From Erinaceus europaeus (taxonomy: Eukaryota; Chordata; Mammalia; Eulipotyphla; Erinaceidae), in NCBI RefSeq assembly GCF_950295315.1, contig NC_080176.1:29722109-29786108 (forward strand): a DNA stretch of 64,000 nt, given 5' to 3'. The position numbers were made by a program, and so were the translations under genes. This document shows, in pieces, positions 30,878 through 41,855 of this stretch (position 1 is the stretch's first letter; each line of letters begins with the position of its first letter). Under the pieces are notes generated by a model that was not told the DNA's origin, did not search any database, and worked only from the letters and a program-made list of their open reading frames with translations.

Positions 30878-31221
30878 TGGGGTCGGGTGGCAGCACAGTG
30901 GGTTAAGTGCACGCCACGCAAAGCTCAAGGACCAGTGGAAGGATCCTGGTTCAAGCCCTTGGCTCCCCACCTTTTGGGGAGTTGCTTCACGGGCGGTAAA
31001 GCAGGTCTGTAGGTGTCTGTCTTTCTCTCCCACTCTCTGTTTTCTCCTCCTCTCCATTTCTCGCTGTCCTATCCAAAAACGAACAACATCAGCAATAACA
31101 ATAATAACCACAATAAGGATACAACAACAAGAGCAACAAAAGGGAGAAAAATGGCTTCCAGGAGCAGTAGATTCATGGTGCAGGCACTGAGCCCCAGCAA
31201 TAACCCTGGAGGGGAAAAAAA
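30878..31221 (+). mobile_element. SINE-A long form with 14-bp target duplication
   Basis: Head 'ggtcgggtggcagcacagtgggttaagtgc', extended tail 'ggcttccaggagcagtagattcatgg...ataaccctggagg'. AAAAGTAGAAGGTC flanks it at 30864-30877 and 31222-31235. This copy defines the long form well. Confidence 0.93.
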
Positions 31222-31353
31222 AAAAGTAGAAGGTCAAAGTAAGTGAAAACAAAATTGAGACTATGAAGGTCAGACTGAATTTTTTCCTGAGAAGGCCCCA
31301 ACTCAGAGCAGAGGGCCAAGAAAGTAAGATGTTTGATACAGAAAAAGCAAATG

Positions 31354-31545
31354 GGGCCTGGCAGTGGCACACCTGATTAAGAGTACATGTTACAATGCTT
31401 GAGGAACCAAGTTCAAGACCCCCGTGCCCACCTGTGGGGCGGAAAGCTTTGCAAATGGTGAAGCAGGAAGGCTGCAAGTGTTTTTCTGTCTCTTTCCCTT
31501 TTGATTTCTAGCTATCTCTGCCCAATAAAGATTGAAAAGTGAAAA
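31354..31545 (+). mobile_element. SINE-B, first of two in tandem
   Basis: 'gggcctggcagtggcacacctgattaag...gcccaataaagattgaaaag'. Preceded by CAGAAAAAGCAAATG and followed by CAGAAAAAGCAGATG. Confidence 0.88.
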
Positions 31546-31560
31546 CAGAAAAAGCAGATG

Positions 31561-32050
31561 TGGGGCCAGGCAGCGGTGCCACCAACTGGTTATGACATAT
31601 ACATGTTTTTTCTTTTCTTTTCTTTTTTTTTAAATATTTATTCCCTTTTTGTTGCGCTTGTTGTATTATTGTAGTTATTATTGTTGTTGTTATTGATGTT
31701 GTCATTGTTGGATAGGACAGAGAGAAATGGAGAGAGGAGGGGAAGACAGAGAGAAAGACCTGCTTCACTGCCTGTAAAACGACTCCCCTGCAGGTGGGGA
31801 CCCGGGGGCTCGAATGGGGATCTTTCCACCAGTCCTTGTGCTTTGCTCCAAGTGTGCTTAACCCGCTGTGCTACCGTCTGACTCCGGAAGTATACATGTT
31901 ATACTGCGCAAGGACCTGGTCCCCACCTGCAGGAAGAAAGCTTCTCGAGTGGTGAAAAAGGCCTGCAGGTGTCTCTCTGTCTCTTTCCCTCTCTTATCTA
32001 CCCCTTTCCTCTCAATTTCTCTCTGCCTCTATCCAATAATAGATGAAAAA
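31561..32050 (+). mobile_element. SINE-B, second of two in tandem, split by a SINE-A
   Basis: Left part 31561-31612, right part about 31888-32050 ('tatacatgttatactgcgcaaggacc...ctatccaataatagatg'). Followed by a third copy of the target ('aaaagcaaatg', about 32053-32063). Confidence 0.85.
31613..31887 (-). mobile_element. SINE-A, minus strand, nested in a SINE-B
   Basis: 'ttattccctttttgttgcgcttgttgtattattg...gggggctcgaatggggatc...cttaacccgctgtgctaccgtctgactcc'. The host sequence 'tatacatgtt' stands on both sides as target duplication. Confidence 0.9.
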
Positions 32051-32063
32051 GCAAAAGCAAATG

Positions 32064-32485
32064 TGCCAACCTGCATCTATAGTAACCAAGGTTACCATAT
32101 TTTGTCTTTAATTGCTTGTCCATCAGCTTCTGTAACCCTGGCTAGCTTCTGCCTTCCTAAAAGGTATCTCCCACCCCAGCTGTGTATCTTGTGCTGAAGC
32201 TAAACTTCCCCAGACACAACTATGTAGGAAACATAACAGTAACTAAGGCAAACAGACTCTGAGCAATGGGTCCAAGTCCCATCCCCTTCACCTTGCAGCC
32301 TCTGCTGCTTTTTTGCTCTCAAGCCTTATCCCATATATAGGCCTGTACTGTCCCTTAGTTCTGGGTCAGAGATTCTCAGAAGTGATCTGAACTCTTGGCC
32401 TGCACATAATAAACTTCCTTACTCCCTTCACCCACCTCGGCTATCGTGACCTTGATTGTTGATAAAGTTTCCTTAACGCAACTCC
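32064..32485 (+). mobile_element. LTR-like block (older ERV LTR)
   Basis: Shows CCATATATAGGCC as TATA region at about 32331, then CACATAATAAACTTCC as polyadenylation region at about 32402 and a run to CCTTAACGCA at about 32485. This is the layout of an ERV1-type LTR. The left part may continue upstream of the SINEs inserted at 30878-32063, because removing them joins LTR-like DNA from about 30.75 kb. Ends uncertain. Confidence 0.5.
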
Positions 32486-32569
32486 ACTCATGCCACAATT
32501 TGCTCCCCCAAAGACTTCAACTTACCCTTTGTCTAGTTTCATTTCCTGATCATGCTTTGTTGTCATGCC

Positions 32570-32862
32570 AGGGTGAGCAGTAGCACACCAGCTTAAGTGT
32601 ACGTAGTACAAAGCTCAAGGATTGGGGCAAGGGTCCTGGTTTGAACCCCCAGCTCCCCACCTGCAGGGGGATCATTTGACAAGCGGTGAAGCAGGTCTGC
32701 TGGTGTCTGTCTTTCTCTACCCTTCTATTTTCCCCTCCTCTCTCAATCTGTCTGTCCTATCCAACAACAAGGACAGCAAGAACAACAATGGAAAAAAAAT
32801 GGCCTTCAGGAGCACTGGATTGGTAGTGCAGACACTGAGCCTCAGTGATAACCCTGGAGAAG
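32570..32862 (+). mobile_element. SINE-A long form
   Basis: 'gggtgagcagtagcacaccagcttaagtg...ttgaacccccagctcccc...gataaccctggag', followed by a GA run (32864-32900). Confidence 0.87.
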
Positions 32863-32904
32863 GAGGGAGAGAGAGAAAGAGAATAAGAGAGAGAGAGAGA
32901 CAAC

Positions 32905-33625
32905 ACAACGATTGCCACCTCAACATGCTTCACCTCAGACTGTGTCCAGAGACTTCACATGTGGAATGACAACCCTTCAGCTTCATTACTCAGGTGAGAC
33001 CTTTCCTTTTTATAGTACACTCTAATTTCATCTCAGGTAGTTCACTTTCTAACAAAGTCCCATAACCTAGATATACACCAGTTTCTGTGAGAGAGAGCTT
33101 ATGTTCACACGTATCCATAAACTACTGCAAAATATATACCTGAAAGCAGAAGTACACTAGAGTTTGCAGTGAGTACCTCCCTAACACTTCCTCTCCACTA
33201 TTCCAAGCTTTGGGTCCATGATTGCTCAACAAATTGTTTGGCTTCGTATGTTAACTCTCTTTTCAATCACCAGGTTCCAGATGCCACCAGGATGCTGGCC
33301 AGGCTTCCCTGGATTGAAGACCCCACCAATGTGTCCTGGAGCTCAGTTTCCCCAGAGACACACCTTACTAGGGAAAGAGAGAGGCAGACTGGGAGTATGG
33401 ACCAACCAGTCAACGCCCATGTTCAGCGGGGAAGCAATTACAGAAGCCAGACCTTCTACCTTCTGCAACCCTCAACGACCCTGGGTCCATGCTCCCAGAG
33501 GGCTAGAGAATGGGAAAGCTATCAGGGGAGGGGGTGGGTTATGGAGATTGGGTGGTGGGAATTGTGTGGAGTTGTACCCCTCCTACCTTATGTTTTTGTT
33601 CATTAATCCTTTCTTAAATAAAAAA
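32905..33625 (+). mobile_element. L1 3' UTR, long copy
   Basis: Begins 'ttgccacctcaacatgcttc' and runs through 'gaatgacaacccttcagcttcattactc', 'tacctgaaagcagaagtacactagag' and 'ccagatgccacc' to 'cattaatcctttcttaaataaaa'. Co-linear with 45373-46085. The open frames here (145 and 174 aa) are chance readings of this UTR. Confidence 0.8.
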
Positions 33626-33754
33626 ATTAAAAGAGAGAGAGAGAAAGAGGAGACAGTATATCATGTCCAAGTAGAATTAGAATGCTTTGGAAATTGGGTT
33701 TTTTTTTTTTTCTTCTGTGTATCTTCCACACTGACAACTTAAAATATGGACAAC

Positions 33755-33965
33755 TAGGGGCCAGGCAGTGGTTCTCCTGGTTACATTATAAGTTACTATA
33801 AGTTACATTACAGGTTCAAGCCCCTGGTCCCCACTTATAGGGGGAAAGCCTCACAGGTGGTGAAACAGGGCTGCAGGTATCTCTCTATCTCTTTCTCCCT
33901 CTTTGTCTCTTCTCTCAATTTCTCTCTGACTCTATCCAATAATAAATAAAAGAAAATAAAAAGAT
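33755..33965 (+). mobile_element. SINE-B
   Basis: 'ggggccaggcagtggttctcctggttac...actctatccaataataaataaaag'. The 5' part contains a small 'ttataagttac' duplication. Confidence 0.85.
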
Positions 33966-34189
33966 GTTAAAAAATATGGACAACTTTGTATCCTTTTTCT
34001 CTCCTACCAATATTTATTTTTTAGCTTGATTCACTGACCCCAGTTCACATACTAAAAAGTAAAGCAAAGGCATTTCCTCCCCAACCATTAACGAGGTGAT
34101 GTAGAAAATGAGATGCAATTTCTGTAACCTAAATATGTGAGTTTAGCAATGTTACAGGAAGAAAAAAAGACCTCTAGGCAAACTTCACT

Positions 34190-34590
34190 GTAAATTGATG
34201 TACTATAAATAAACATGGAAATGTAAATTTTCATTTAAAATAAATCTCATGAATCATGAGAAGACAGGAAGCACCCAGAAGAAATATGACCAAGGAATAA
34301 GTGCCAGAGATTACAAAGAGCCAAAAGAAATTAAGTAAGACTTAGCAAAATTGAGACGTATACTGTGTTTGTGGGTCAGGAGGCTCAAGATTATTAAGAT
34401 GTCAGTTTTCTCTAAACTGGCCTACATGTTCAATATAATTCCCGTCAAAAATCTCTCTGGACTTAGCTATAGTATTTGACAAAGTGATTCTAAACTCATG
34501 TAGAAATACAAAACACCTGTAACAGTCAAACAAACTATGGGAAAGAACTTAAAAAAAAGTCAGCTAATTTCATGACTTATTTTAAAACCA
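34190..34590 (+). mobile_element. Old L1 ORF2 remnant
   Basis: 'aggctcaagattattaagatgtcagtttt...ctaaactggcctacatgttcaatataattcccgtcaaaa' is the familiar ORF2 segment downstream of the reverse transcriptase in old L1s. No intact frame remains. Confidence 0.6.
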
Positions 34591-34599
34591 GAGTGTTTG

Positions 34600-34910
34600 T
34601 GGGGCCAGGCAGTAGTGCAGCAGGTTAAGCACACATGGTGCAAAGTGCAAAAAACTGGCATGAGAATCCTGGTTTGAGCCCCCGGCTCCCTGTCTATATG
34701 GGGGGTCGCTTCAGAAGCAGTGAAGCAGGTCTGCGGGTGTCTTTCTCTTCCCTTCCCTATCTTCCCTTTCTTTCTTGATTTATTTCTGTCCTATTCAAGA
34801 ACAACAATAACAACAATGGAAACAAAATGGGAAAAATTTGCCTTCAGGAGCAATAAATTCATAGTGCAGGCACTGAGTCCCAGTAATAACCCTGGAAACA
34901 AACAAACAAA
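34600..34910 (+). mobile_element. SINE-A long form
   Basis: 'ggggccaggcagtagtgcagcaggttaagc...caggagcaataaattcatag...ataaccctggaaac'. Confidence 0.9.
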
Positions 34911-34949
34911 AACAGAGTATCCATGACAGTATGTCTTGTCATCAGAAGA

Positions 34950-35160
34950 GGTGAGGGCCACATGATGGTGCATTTGGTTGAGCACACAAGCTATAGTGTG
35001 CAAGGACCTGGGTTCAAATCGCCCATCACCACCTGCAGAGTGAAAACTTTGAAAGTGGTGAAGCAGTGCTGCAGGTGTCTCTCTGTCTTTTTATCTTCCC
35101 TTTCCCTCTTGATGTCTGGCTGTCTCTATCCAATAAACAGAGATAATGGAAATCATTAAA
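34950..35160 (+). mobile_element. SINE-B
   Basis: 'gtgagggccacatgatggtgcatttggttgagc...gtctctatccaataaacagagataatgg'. Confidence 0.87.
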
Positions 35161-35404
35161 ATATTTATAAATATATATATTTATAATGTTTGGCAAGACT
35201 TTGAGTCAGAGAAGGAAAGAACACATCCTCACTTGTAAAGTGAAACCAGGGAGAATGTCGTCTCTCTCATAAGGCCACAGTGGGGATTACGTTTAAGCCC
35301 ATGTTAAAGTGTGACTAGTGACTACTAATGAAACACCCAAATTAATGAGACCACTAATGAGAAAGCCAAATTGGTCTTATAGCATTTAAGAATACAGAAT
35401 CAAG

Positions 35405-35610
35405 AGGCCAGGTGGTGGTGCACCTGGTTAAGCTCTCAAATCAAAGTGCGTAAGGACCCAAGTTCAAGCCCCTGGTCCCCACGTGTGTGTGTGTGTGTGT
35501 GAGCTTCACAAGTGGTGAAACAGATCTGCAGGTGTCTCTCTCCCTCCTCCTCCCCTCTCAATTTCTCTGTCTCTAAGCAATAATAAACACACAAAAATGT
35601 TTTGAAAAAG
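35405..35610 (+). mobile_element. SINE-B with small (GT)n
   Basis: 'aggccaggtggtggtgcacctggttaagc', a (GT)9 run in place of the usual 'ctgcaggggg', then 'tctaagcaataataaacac'. Confidence 0.85.
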
Positions 35611-36060
35611 ACAGAATATCTTGTGGTGGGAAGAAAGTAGGAAATAAAGTAGGTTTTCTGGAAGAGGTAGCACCTGATTAAAAACACAGAAGACACAATA
35701 TAACTATTGTACTATGTGTTTTGGGTCACAAGAGAGCTAATACCCGCCTGAAATGGGGACACTTATAAGACACAAGCCAAATGTATAGAGTCACAATCTG
35801 ATTGTATTGGGAGGAAATTCACACTATACCAGTACATGTATACAACTCAGTTTTCAGTAAAATCTTGCGGGACAGGGGTCCCAAACCACTGAAGACAATT
35901 TCTTAGAGGACTGGCCAGAGTACAGACCCAGAATTTTTCTTGGCATTTGATTGTTCCTGGGAAGAAAGCTGTCACTTCTCTACACCTTAAGGTCTACGAA
36001 GAAGTCTTAGAATACAAAGCTCAGAAAGCATCTCATATTGGTCAAGGTAGAAGACCATCT
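35611..36060. other. No feature seen
   Basis: Single-copy-looking DNA. Confidence 0.35.
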
Positions 36061-36061
36061 T

Positions 36062-36268
36062 GATATTTTTTATTGATCCATTTACTGGATAGACAGAGAG
36101 GCATTAAGAGTGAAGGGGGAAATAGAGAGGGAGAGAGAAAGTGAGACACTTGTAGCCCTGCTTCGCCATTCACGAAGCTTTCCCAGTGCAAATGAGAACC
36201 AGAGGCTTAAATCTGGGTTCTTGTACCTGATACCATGGGTACCCAACCAAATGCATCACTACAGGGCC
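36062..36268 (-). mobile_element. SINE-B, minus strand
   Basis: 'attttttattgatccatttactggatagacagag...gcccaaccaaatgcatcactacagggcccc' in diverged form. Confidence 0.78.
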
Positions 36269-36269
36269 C

Positions 36270-37040
36270 CTCAAAGATGACGTTTATACTCCATTTTAGC
36301 TGTATGTGATCAGGATAACCTGATAATTTTAATCAATGTGGGATCTCTCAGACAGCTAGGTTGTTACTGTCCTTGTCTTTTGCATGAGTGTTTATCAGCA
36401 TCTTTGTCTGTAAGGGCTATTTTGATGGATAGCATAAGTCTCTCTGTGGCCCCCACGTTCTTATCAGGCCTACCCATTGTAGTGTTAACCTGCGTAACAC
36501 CTTTATCACTCAGGATCACTACAACAGGAACAAACAGAATGGCTGAATTCAGTATTTATGTCTTCATGACCTGCTCACACATACAAATTCTCTGTGACAT
36601 CTTCAACCACTGCGTGTTCTTTTTCTATCTTCTTTCACTGGCTTAGTTCCAAGCCACAGTATTTTAAACCTTCACTGAAGGTCAATGTTAGAAAGTCATG
36701 GGATCTTAGGTTTGTGAAGGGCCTTAGAGATCAACTGGTTCAACTTTCAGATTTTACAAGCAACCAAGTCGTATTTTAAAGGCAACTAAGCAGAAAAGAA
36801 AGCCATTGAAGTAGGAAACAGGGTGTTTGACCTCATAGTGGCTTCAGAAAAAAAGACTGCATTGGCTGCTGCTATTTTATATGGAAAACAAAGGCAAAAG
36901 TACTGCCCAAAGACAGTGCAGGAAGTCAGACATTCTCACCCCTAAGGCGATAGCATGAGTTCTCATAATGTCCGTCCTTTGACAGCTTAAAGAACACTGG
37001 GGATTCAGGACAAAGATTGCTCAGGATCTTAGTAACTGCC
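36270..37040. other. No feature seen
   Basis: Single-copy-looking DNA with a 102-aa frame (36338-36646) that has no recognisable domain and average composition. Cannot be called a gene. Confidence 0.35.
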
Positions 37041-37074
37041 ACAAAAATAAAATAAAATAAAATAAAATAAAATA
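37041..37074 (+). repeat. (AAAAT)n pentanucleotide repeat
   Basis: Six or seven units. A similar run (37336-37362) follows the SINE, so the SINE entered this repeat. Confidence 0.88.
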
Positions 37075-37335
37075 GGGAGTTGGGCAGTGGTGCAGTGGGT
37101 TAAGCACACATGGCACAAAGCACAAGGACCAGCAAAAGGATCCGGGTTCGAGCCCCTGGCTTCCCACCTGCAGGGGAGTCTCTTCACAGGTGGTGAAGCA
37201 GGTCTGCAGGTGTCTATCTTTCTCTCCCCCTCTCTGTCTTCTTCTCCTCTATTTCTCTCTGTCCTATCCACCAACAACGATGTCAATAACTACAACACAG
37301 GCAGAAAAAGGGAAAGTAAATAAATATTTAAAAAA
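37075..37335 (+). mobile_element. SINE-A
   Basis: 'gggagttgggcagtggtgcagtgggttaagcac...caacgatgtcaataactac...gggaaagtaaataaatatt'. Confidence 0.9.
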
Positions 37336-37369
37336 TTAAAATAAAATAAAATAAAATAAAGGAAAAAAA

Positions 37370-37837
37370 AAAGATCTTCAAGGAAAAGTGCATCAAAACC
37401 TGAAAATCTTAGAGTCTTAATTTCAAAATCAGTTCCTACTTATGGATTTAGCTACTGCCTTAGGGCAGAGCCAGGTAGCTCTTTTTCATTACCAACTTAT
37501 TTTTGATTGTTTTATTAGTGCCGTCATGATTTATAAGATAGTTATCTTACTGGTGCACTGTCTCATTATTTTATTCCAGATCCTTCTCTCTCTCACTGGC
37601 AAACCAAGTCCTTCTTGATATTGGGATATATACTCATATATAGTTTTACAGTACAGTTGTTGACACATTGGTAGAATTTCTCACCTCACCATGAAAGGTG
37701 TTCTCATCCCGAACTTGGGTTCTTTTCCACATGAATGGAGAGCTCACCAAAAGATTCTGAGCTATCAAAGGAAGACTCTCTTGTCTTCTCAATCATAGAG
37801 AAGGGGACCAAAAGCTCAGAAACTCACTCAAGAGGCA
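37370..37837. other. No feature seen (left flank of the young provirus)
   Basis: Unassigned DNA ending in the provirus target site. After removal of the provirus it joins 43368 onwards. Confidence 0.4.
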
Positions 37838-37843
37838 CTTGTA
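37838..37843. repeat. Target-site duplication CTTGTA, left copy
   Basis: Six bases immediately before the TG of the 5' LTR. They are repeated exactly after the CA of the 3' LTR at 43362-43367. The perfect match shows that the left and right ends belong to one integration event. Confidence 0.92.
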
Positions 37844-38215
37844 TGCCAGGAGCCATTTCTCTGCTTTATAGATGATAAGCTTTGAGACAACGGAACCACT
37901 CAAGACAAATGTTAATTACCCCCTGGGCAGGCCATTTCCCCTTAGGTAAACCATTTATCAGTAATCAAGTGAGTCAACACACAGTTTGGTTCCTGCCATT
38001 TGTTGCAAGGAACATTCCTCTTTGAAGTTTGCTCCCCCTTCCCCTCCTCCAGCATTCCCTCTCCTTCCCCAAAGCCTTATAATGCCTGTATTCTCAATAA
38101 AATTTAGAGCTTGATCAGAAACTTGACTTGCTCTCGTTCTTCGCGTCTCTTGTCCCTATCATTTCAGGTCTCATTGGGTTGCTAGCCCCTGCTCACCGCC
38201 CTGCTGGCCGGGGCA
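37844..38215 (+). repeat. 5' LTR of the young provirus
   Basis: A 372-bp U3-R-U5 unit starting TGCCAGGAGCC and ending GGCCGGGGCA. A TATA-like CTTATAATG lies at about 38077-38085 and a polyadenylation signal AATAAA at 38096-38101. The U5 part (AGAGCTTGAT, TTGCTCTCGTTCTT) is shared in diverged form with the LTR at 15377. It matches the 3' LTR at 371 of 372 positions. Confidence 0.94.
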
Positions 38216-38218
38216 TAA

Positions 38219-38237
38219 TGGCGCCCGAGCGTGGGGC
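38219..38237 (+). other. Retroviral primer binding site, tRNA-Lys type
   Basis: TGGCGCCCGAGCGTGGGGC lies three bases after the 5' LTR. It has the TGGCGCCC core of lysine-tRNA primer sites and ends in GTGGGGC like the Lys-1,2 type, with a one-base irregularity in the middle. The second ERV at 15705 carries the regular form. Confidence 0.85.
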
Positions 38238-38414
38238 AAAGAAGCCTTCTGAACCTAGAAACTCCGCTGATCGAGGGGGTAGGCCTACCCGAATTCACAG
38301 AGTCACCGCGGCCCGAGGGGGGTAACGCAAAGACTCGCAGAGATCGCCACGGAAATACCCGCCCGTGAGTCGCATCTGGGGAAGAGTGTCACAGCGGCTG
38401 AGGTAAGCAAAACC

Positions 38415-39395
38415 ATGGGACATGAATTCAGCAAACTATTTATTCATTAAAGGACTCAAGGAGTCACTCAAGACACGAAGAAATAGGGTTAAAAAAAATT
38501 AAAGAAGTTTTTAGATTATATTGGAAATATTTGCCCCTGGTTCCCCCAGGAAGGCACTATAGATGAGAAGCGTTGGAGGAGAATTGTTGATTGTCTTAAT
38601 GATCACTATCAGTCTTTTGGTCCTGAACGTGTACCTGTTTCTGCCTTTTGTTACTGGAATTTAATTAATGATATCTTAAAAATCTATAATAATCACCCTG
38701 ATATTAAAAACCTTATTACAGAGGGTAAAAAGGTCCTCCGGCAACTTTCTTGTCCGCCGTCCAGGACAAAGACCCCATCTCCATGCCCTTCTGTGGTTAT
38801 TGATCTTGATCCCCCAGTACCCAGTCAAAATAAAAGCCTCCCAACACCCGATGAAAGTAAAAGCCCTGTTTCCCTCCCTACAGGTCCCTCCTCACTTACT
38901 AAAGTTCCCTCCATTGACTCTCCTATTGCTAATTCACATGAGAGTGAAACCCAGCATTCTTTCCCCCGCCTCTATCCAGTTTTACAAAATCTCCCACAAA
39001 ACCCCCCCTCTCCTGAAGCACTTCCCGCAGAGGATGAGGCTTTGCTAGAAAAAGAGGCTGCCAAATGTCATAATCCTGATCGGTATCCTCCTCCCTTTAA
39101 TCCCCCTCCCTATATCCATGCTCCCACTCTCCAGCCTGACCCTCTCCTTGACAACCCCTCCGTCAGGAGGGCACGCTCAGGAGCCCTTACAGGAATTTCC
39201 ACCCTCTGCAAGGTCCTTGCTGACCGGAGAGAGCAGCTTCAATTAATGAAAGAAATAGCTGCAGTTACAGAAGAGTTTACATTTTTAGCCTCACCAAAAA
39301 ACCTAAGCCCAATCCCTAAAACTAAGACTAAACCATCCAAATCAAACCCGGTTTTGGCTTTCCCTGTTACTCGGAGCCAGGCTCAAACTGGCTAA
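38415..39395 (+). pseudogene. gag: gag remnant: matrix-like region plus proline-rich region with PPPY, capsid missing
   Basis: An ATG at 38415 opens a frame with in-frame stops at codons 12 (TAA 38448), 24 (TAG 38484) and 26 (TAA 38490). The same frame then stays open for about 300 codons to TAA at 39393. The early part shows a betaretrovirus matrix-like stretch with CPWFPQEGTID at about 38540-38570, then FGPERVPVSAF. A long proline- and serine-rich part follows, with PPPY at 39102-39113. In retroviral Gag that motif recruits ubiquitin ligases for budding. The frame ends after VTRSQAQTG. I see no capsid or zinc-knuckle nucleocapsid downstream. The closest look is to type-D/betaretroviral Gag, judged by motif recognition. 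Confidence 0.85.
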
Positions 39396-41480
39396 CCCTA
39401 ACCCCTAAGCTCTTCCTTGTCCAGACTGCCTCCCTACACCACCGTCCCTCCGTTTTGTGCTCTGGTCCTTGACTTGGCCAATAATACTGATTAAACCACC
39501 AAGGCTAAAACTCAACTAGCACGAAAAACAGCTTCCCTTAGAAAATTAGTAGAAAAAAAAAAAATGAGAACATTTACAATTAGTTAAAGAACTGTGGGCT
39601 CTTGATTTGGCATTATCTTAAAACTAGTCAGCCAAAAAAGATCCAGCTTTTTTCCCTCTACTCTCAAAAAGCTTAAAACCAGTTCTGAGTGAGATCTTAT
39701 CTGGCTAACAAGCTATTCCTTAGAGAAAGAATAAAATCAATCAAACAAGATGTTCTCTTTAACTTAAAAGCTATTAACCAGAAAACCAGTACACACTTTT
39801 GATAGAAATTTAATTATTTGTTTCTTTAAAACTGTAAAATGTACCTTAGCCACAAACGCCCCTCCTGGATAGATAGGCTGTGAGTTAGGAATCCAAAAAC
39901 CAAAAGCGGTTTTTCAAAGGGAAAATTTTCCTTTCACCAAGAATGTATGTTTTAAGTCTGTGCTAACCTTGTTTTCATTAATGTGTGTTAACCCCTAAGT
40001 AACTAAAGTTTGTTTTAAGTTTTAAATAAGATTTAGTTAAGCTAAATGTGGTTTTAAAGATCCAGACTCATAGAGTTGGCACACCTTTACCAGAGTAAAA
40101 TATAAGACAGTTTCGTCCTTCTGATAGCTAATATCAGCATCAATTCATTAGTTAAAAAGATTTTCTGAGATATCTATGCATGGTAAAATGCCTCTGTAGT
40201 CTCTCTCACTCTTGTGAAAATTGTAGATATTACCAGCACCTCAATATCAACTGCCACTGTTTGTTAATTTAATTCCATCCTTGAACTGACTTTCTAATAA
40301 CCCAGTCAGTGTAGAGCAGTGGCCTTGCCAGGAAAAAAAAGGGTTAAACGTGCTATTCCTGGCCTGATAAAAAAAAAAAAATTATCCAACAGATGTGATT
40401 CAACAAAATTATTTAGTGTAAAATGGTCATCTAAAAGAAATGTTAACAGTAAAAATTTATTTTAACATTTCAGCTATAAGGTTTATCTTAGCTTTTTAAG
40501 TTACCTATCTAAATCAAAGTGAAAGATCAATTAAGTTGTGTACCCACCCTTGTTCATAGCTGCCCTAAGGGTGTGATAGCTTTGTGATAAACAAAGGTCC
40601 TTAACAAACAAAGTTTAACATTTTACTTAAAATTAAGTGATTTCAAAAAAAAAAAAAAAAAATCTTTTAAAATACTTTCTCAACTAAACAGGCAAAACTG
40701 GCTTGGGTTAGTAAAAGATAACACAATAGTTATGTTAATTATTTACATGCCAGAGGCTCTTGCGCTGGTTTTCCTCTTTATATCTTTCTGCTTTTAAAAA
40801 TTATCTGGTTTGTTTTAAGAGGTTTATTCTTGATAAATTAAGGTAATACATTGTGTTTTTGGTCTGATAGAAGATTTGTTTTGGCAAATCCTGATTTAAC
40901 AAAATTAATATTTTGAATATTTAAACTATGAGGTTTTATTTTAGCCTTTTAAGTTGCCATATTAGAGTTCTAAAGAGTAAAATCTATTTATATCTATGCT
41001 TACTCATGATAGCCTTGTGATGAGTAAAGATCTTAGTAAACTAAAGGTATAATAGTGTACTTAAACTGTCTAATCAGTTTAAAATAATGCTAAAAAATGG
41101 TAAATATTTTATCATGTCAACACATTAGGTATTGACTTTCTATAACATATTGGTTTATTCTAATAAAGAGCCTTCTAAAATCATATAAAAAAAACAAGTC
41201 AATTCTAACCATTAGATCATCAATTAACTTGGTACAAGTTCTCTCCCTAAGTAAATAATTTTAGGTACATCTCCACATAAAGAACTGACTGCTCATATGG
41301 TAAGATTTAAAACTAAACATTTTTAATTTTTTATGTATGGGTGTGTGATGACTCCTAAAGTCACTCATATCCTAAAATTTTTCTCATTTTTTTAACAAGC
41401 CTCTTAAAATTTTAACACTTGACCTGCCATAGTGAGAGCACTTTACTGGCTCCTGCATTATTTAATTAAGATCTTGCTAT
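39396..41480 (+). other. AT-rich provirus interior without readable genes
   Basis: About 2.1 kb between gag and the integrase scrap. It is rich in A and T, contains several A runs, and has no frame long enough to support a protein. Capsid, protease, reverse transcriptase and RNase H would sit here in a complete betaretrovirus, but no domain is recognisable. The base composition differs sharply from gag. It is either very decayed pol or replacement by non-coding sequence. Since the LTRs are nearly identical, the change must predate this insertion. Confidence 0.6.
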
Positions 41481-41529
41481 TCAGACTTTTAAGATTCATC
41501 TCCATTGATGAAAGCCAATGCTCTCTGAC

Positions 41530-41660
41530 AGATTGATGTAATTCACCTGCCCATGTTTAGTAAACAAAAAAAAAAAAAAAAAACTTTTTCTCTCAGTTGA
41601 TATTTTTTCTAAATTTATGTGGGCTACAGCTCAAACAAGAAAAACTAAAACCCTTAAGCT
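41530..41660 (+). pseudogene. pol: pol remnant: integrase core fragment
   Basis: One frame reads QIDVIHLP at about 41529-41552. After an 18-base A run another frame reads SVDIFSKFMWATAQTRKT at about 41594-41647. The pairing of an Asp-containing 'DVIH' strand with 'SVDxFSxFxWA' is typical of the catalytic core of retroviral integrase. The A run breaks the frame and the rest of integrase is absent, so it cannot be functional. This is the only recognisable pol piece. Confidence 0.7.
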
Positions 41661-41855
41661 TAATTAATAATAAAAAAAAAGAAGGGTAATGCACCCTCCA
41701 GTATTCAGTTGGCTAAAGTGTCAATGAAGTAACATACTAAATCTTTTTAATATTTACAAAAATTTGAATTGTCCATTTATTATATCTCATTGACAAAGCC
41801 ACCCACTTTTCCAGTCACAGAGACATATTTCCTTTTTCTCTTTTTTCAACACTGG

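Noticed and set aside
30845..31477. 210-aa minus frame, the longest in the window
   Set aside because: Antisense reading of the long SINE-A at 30878 plus a SINE-B. No recognisable domain.
33218..33742. 174- and 145-aa frames that look alike at 33.2 and 45.7 kb
   Set aside because: The similarity is because both lie in copies of the L1 3' UTR. The frames shift between copies and other copies have stops.
36338..36646. 102-aa frame in SINE-free DNA
   Set aside because: Ordinary length for chance in 64 kb, no recognisable domain, no visible splice or promoter context. Left as unassigned.
38800..39048. Second 82-aa frame within gag
   Set aside because: Out-of-frame shadow of the proline-rich gag region.
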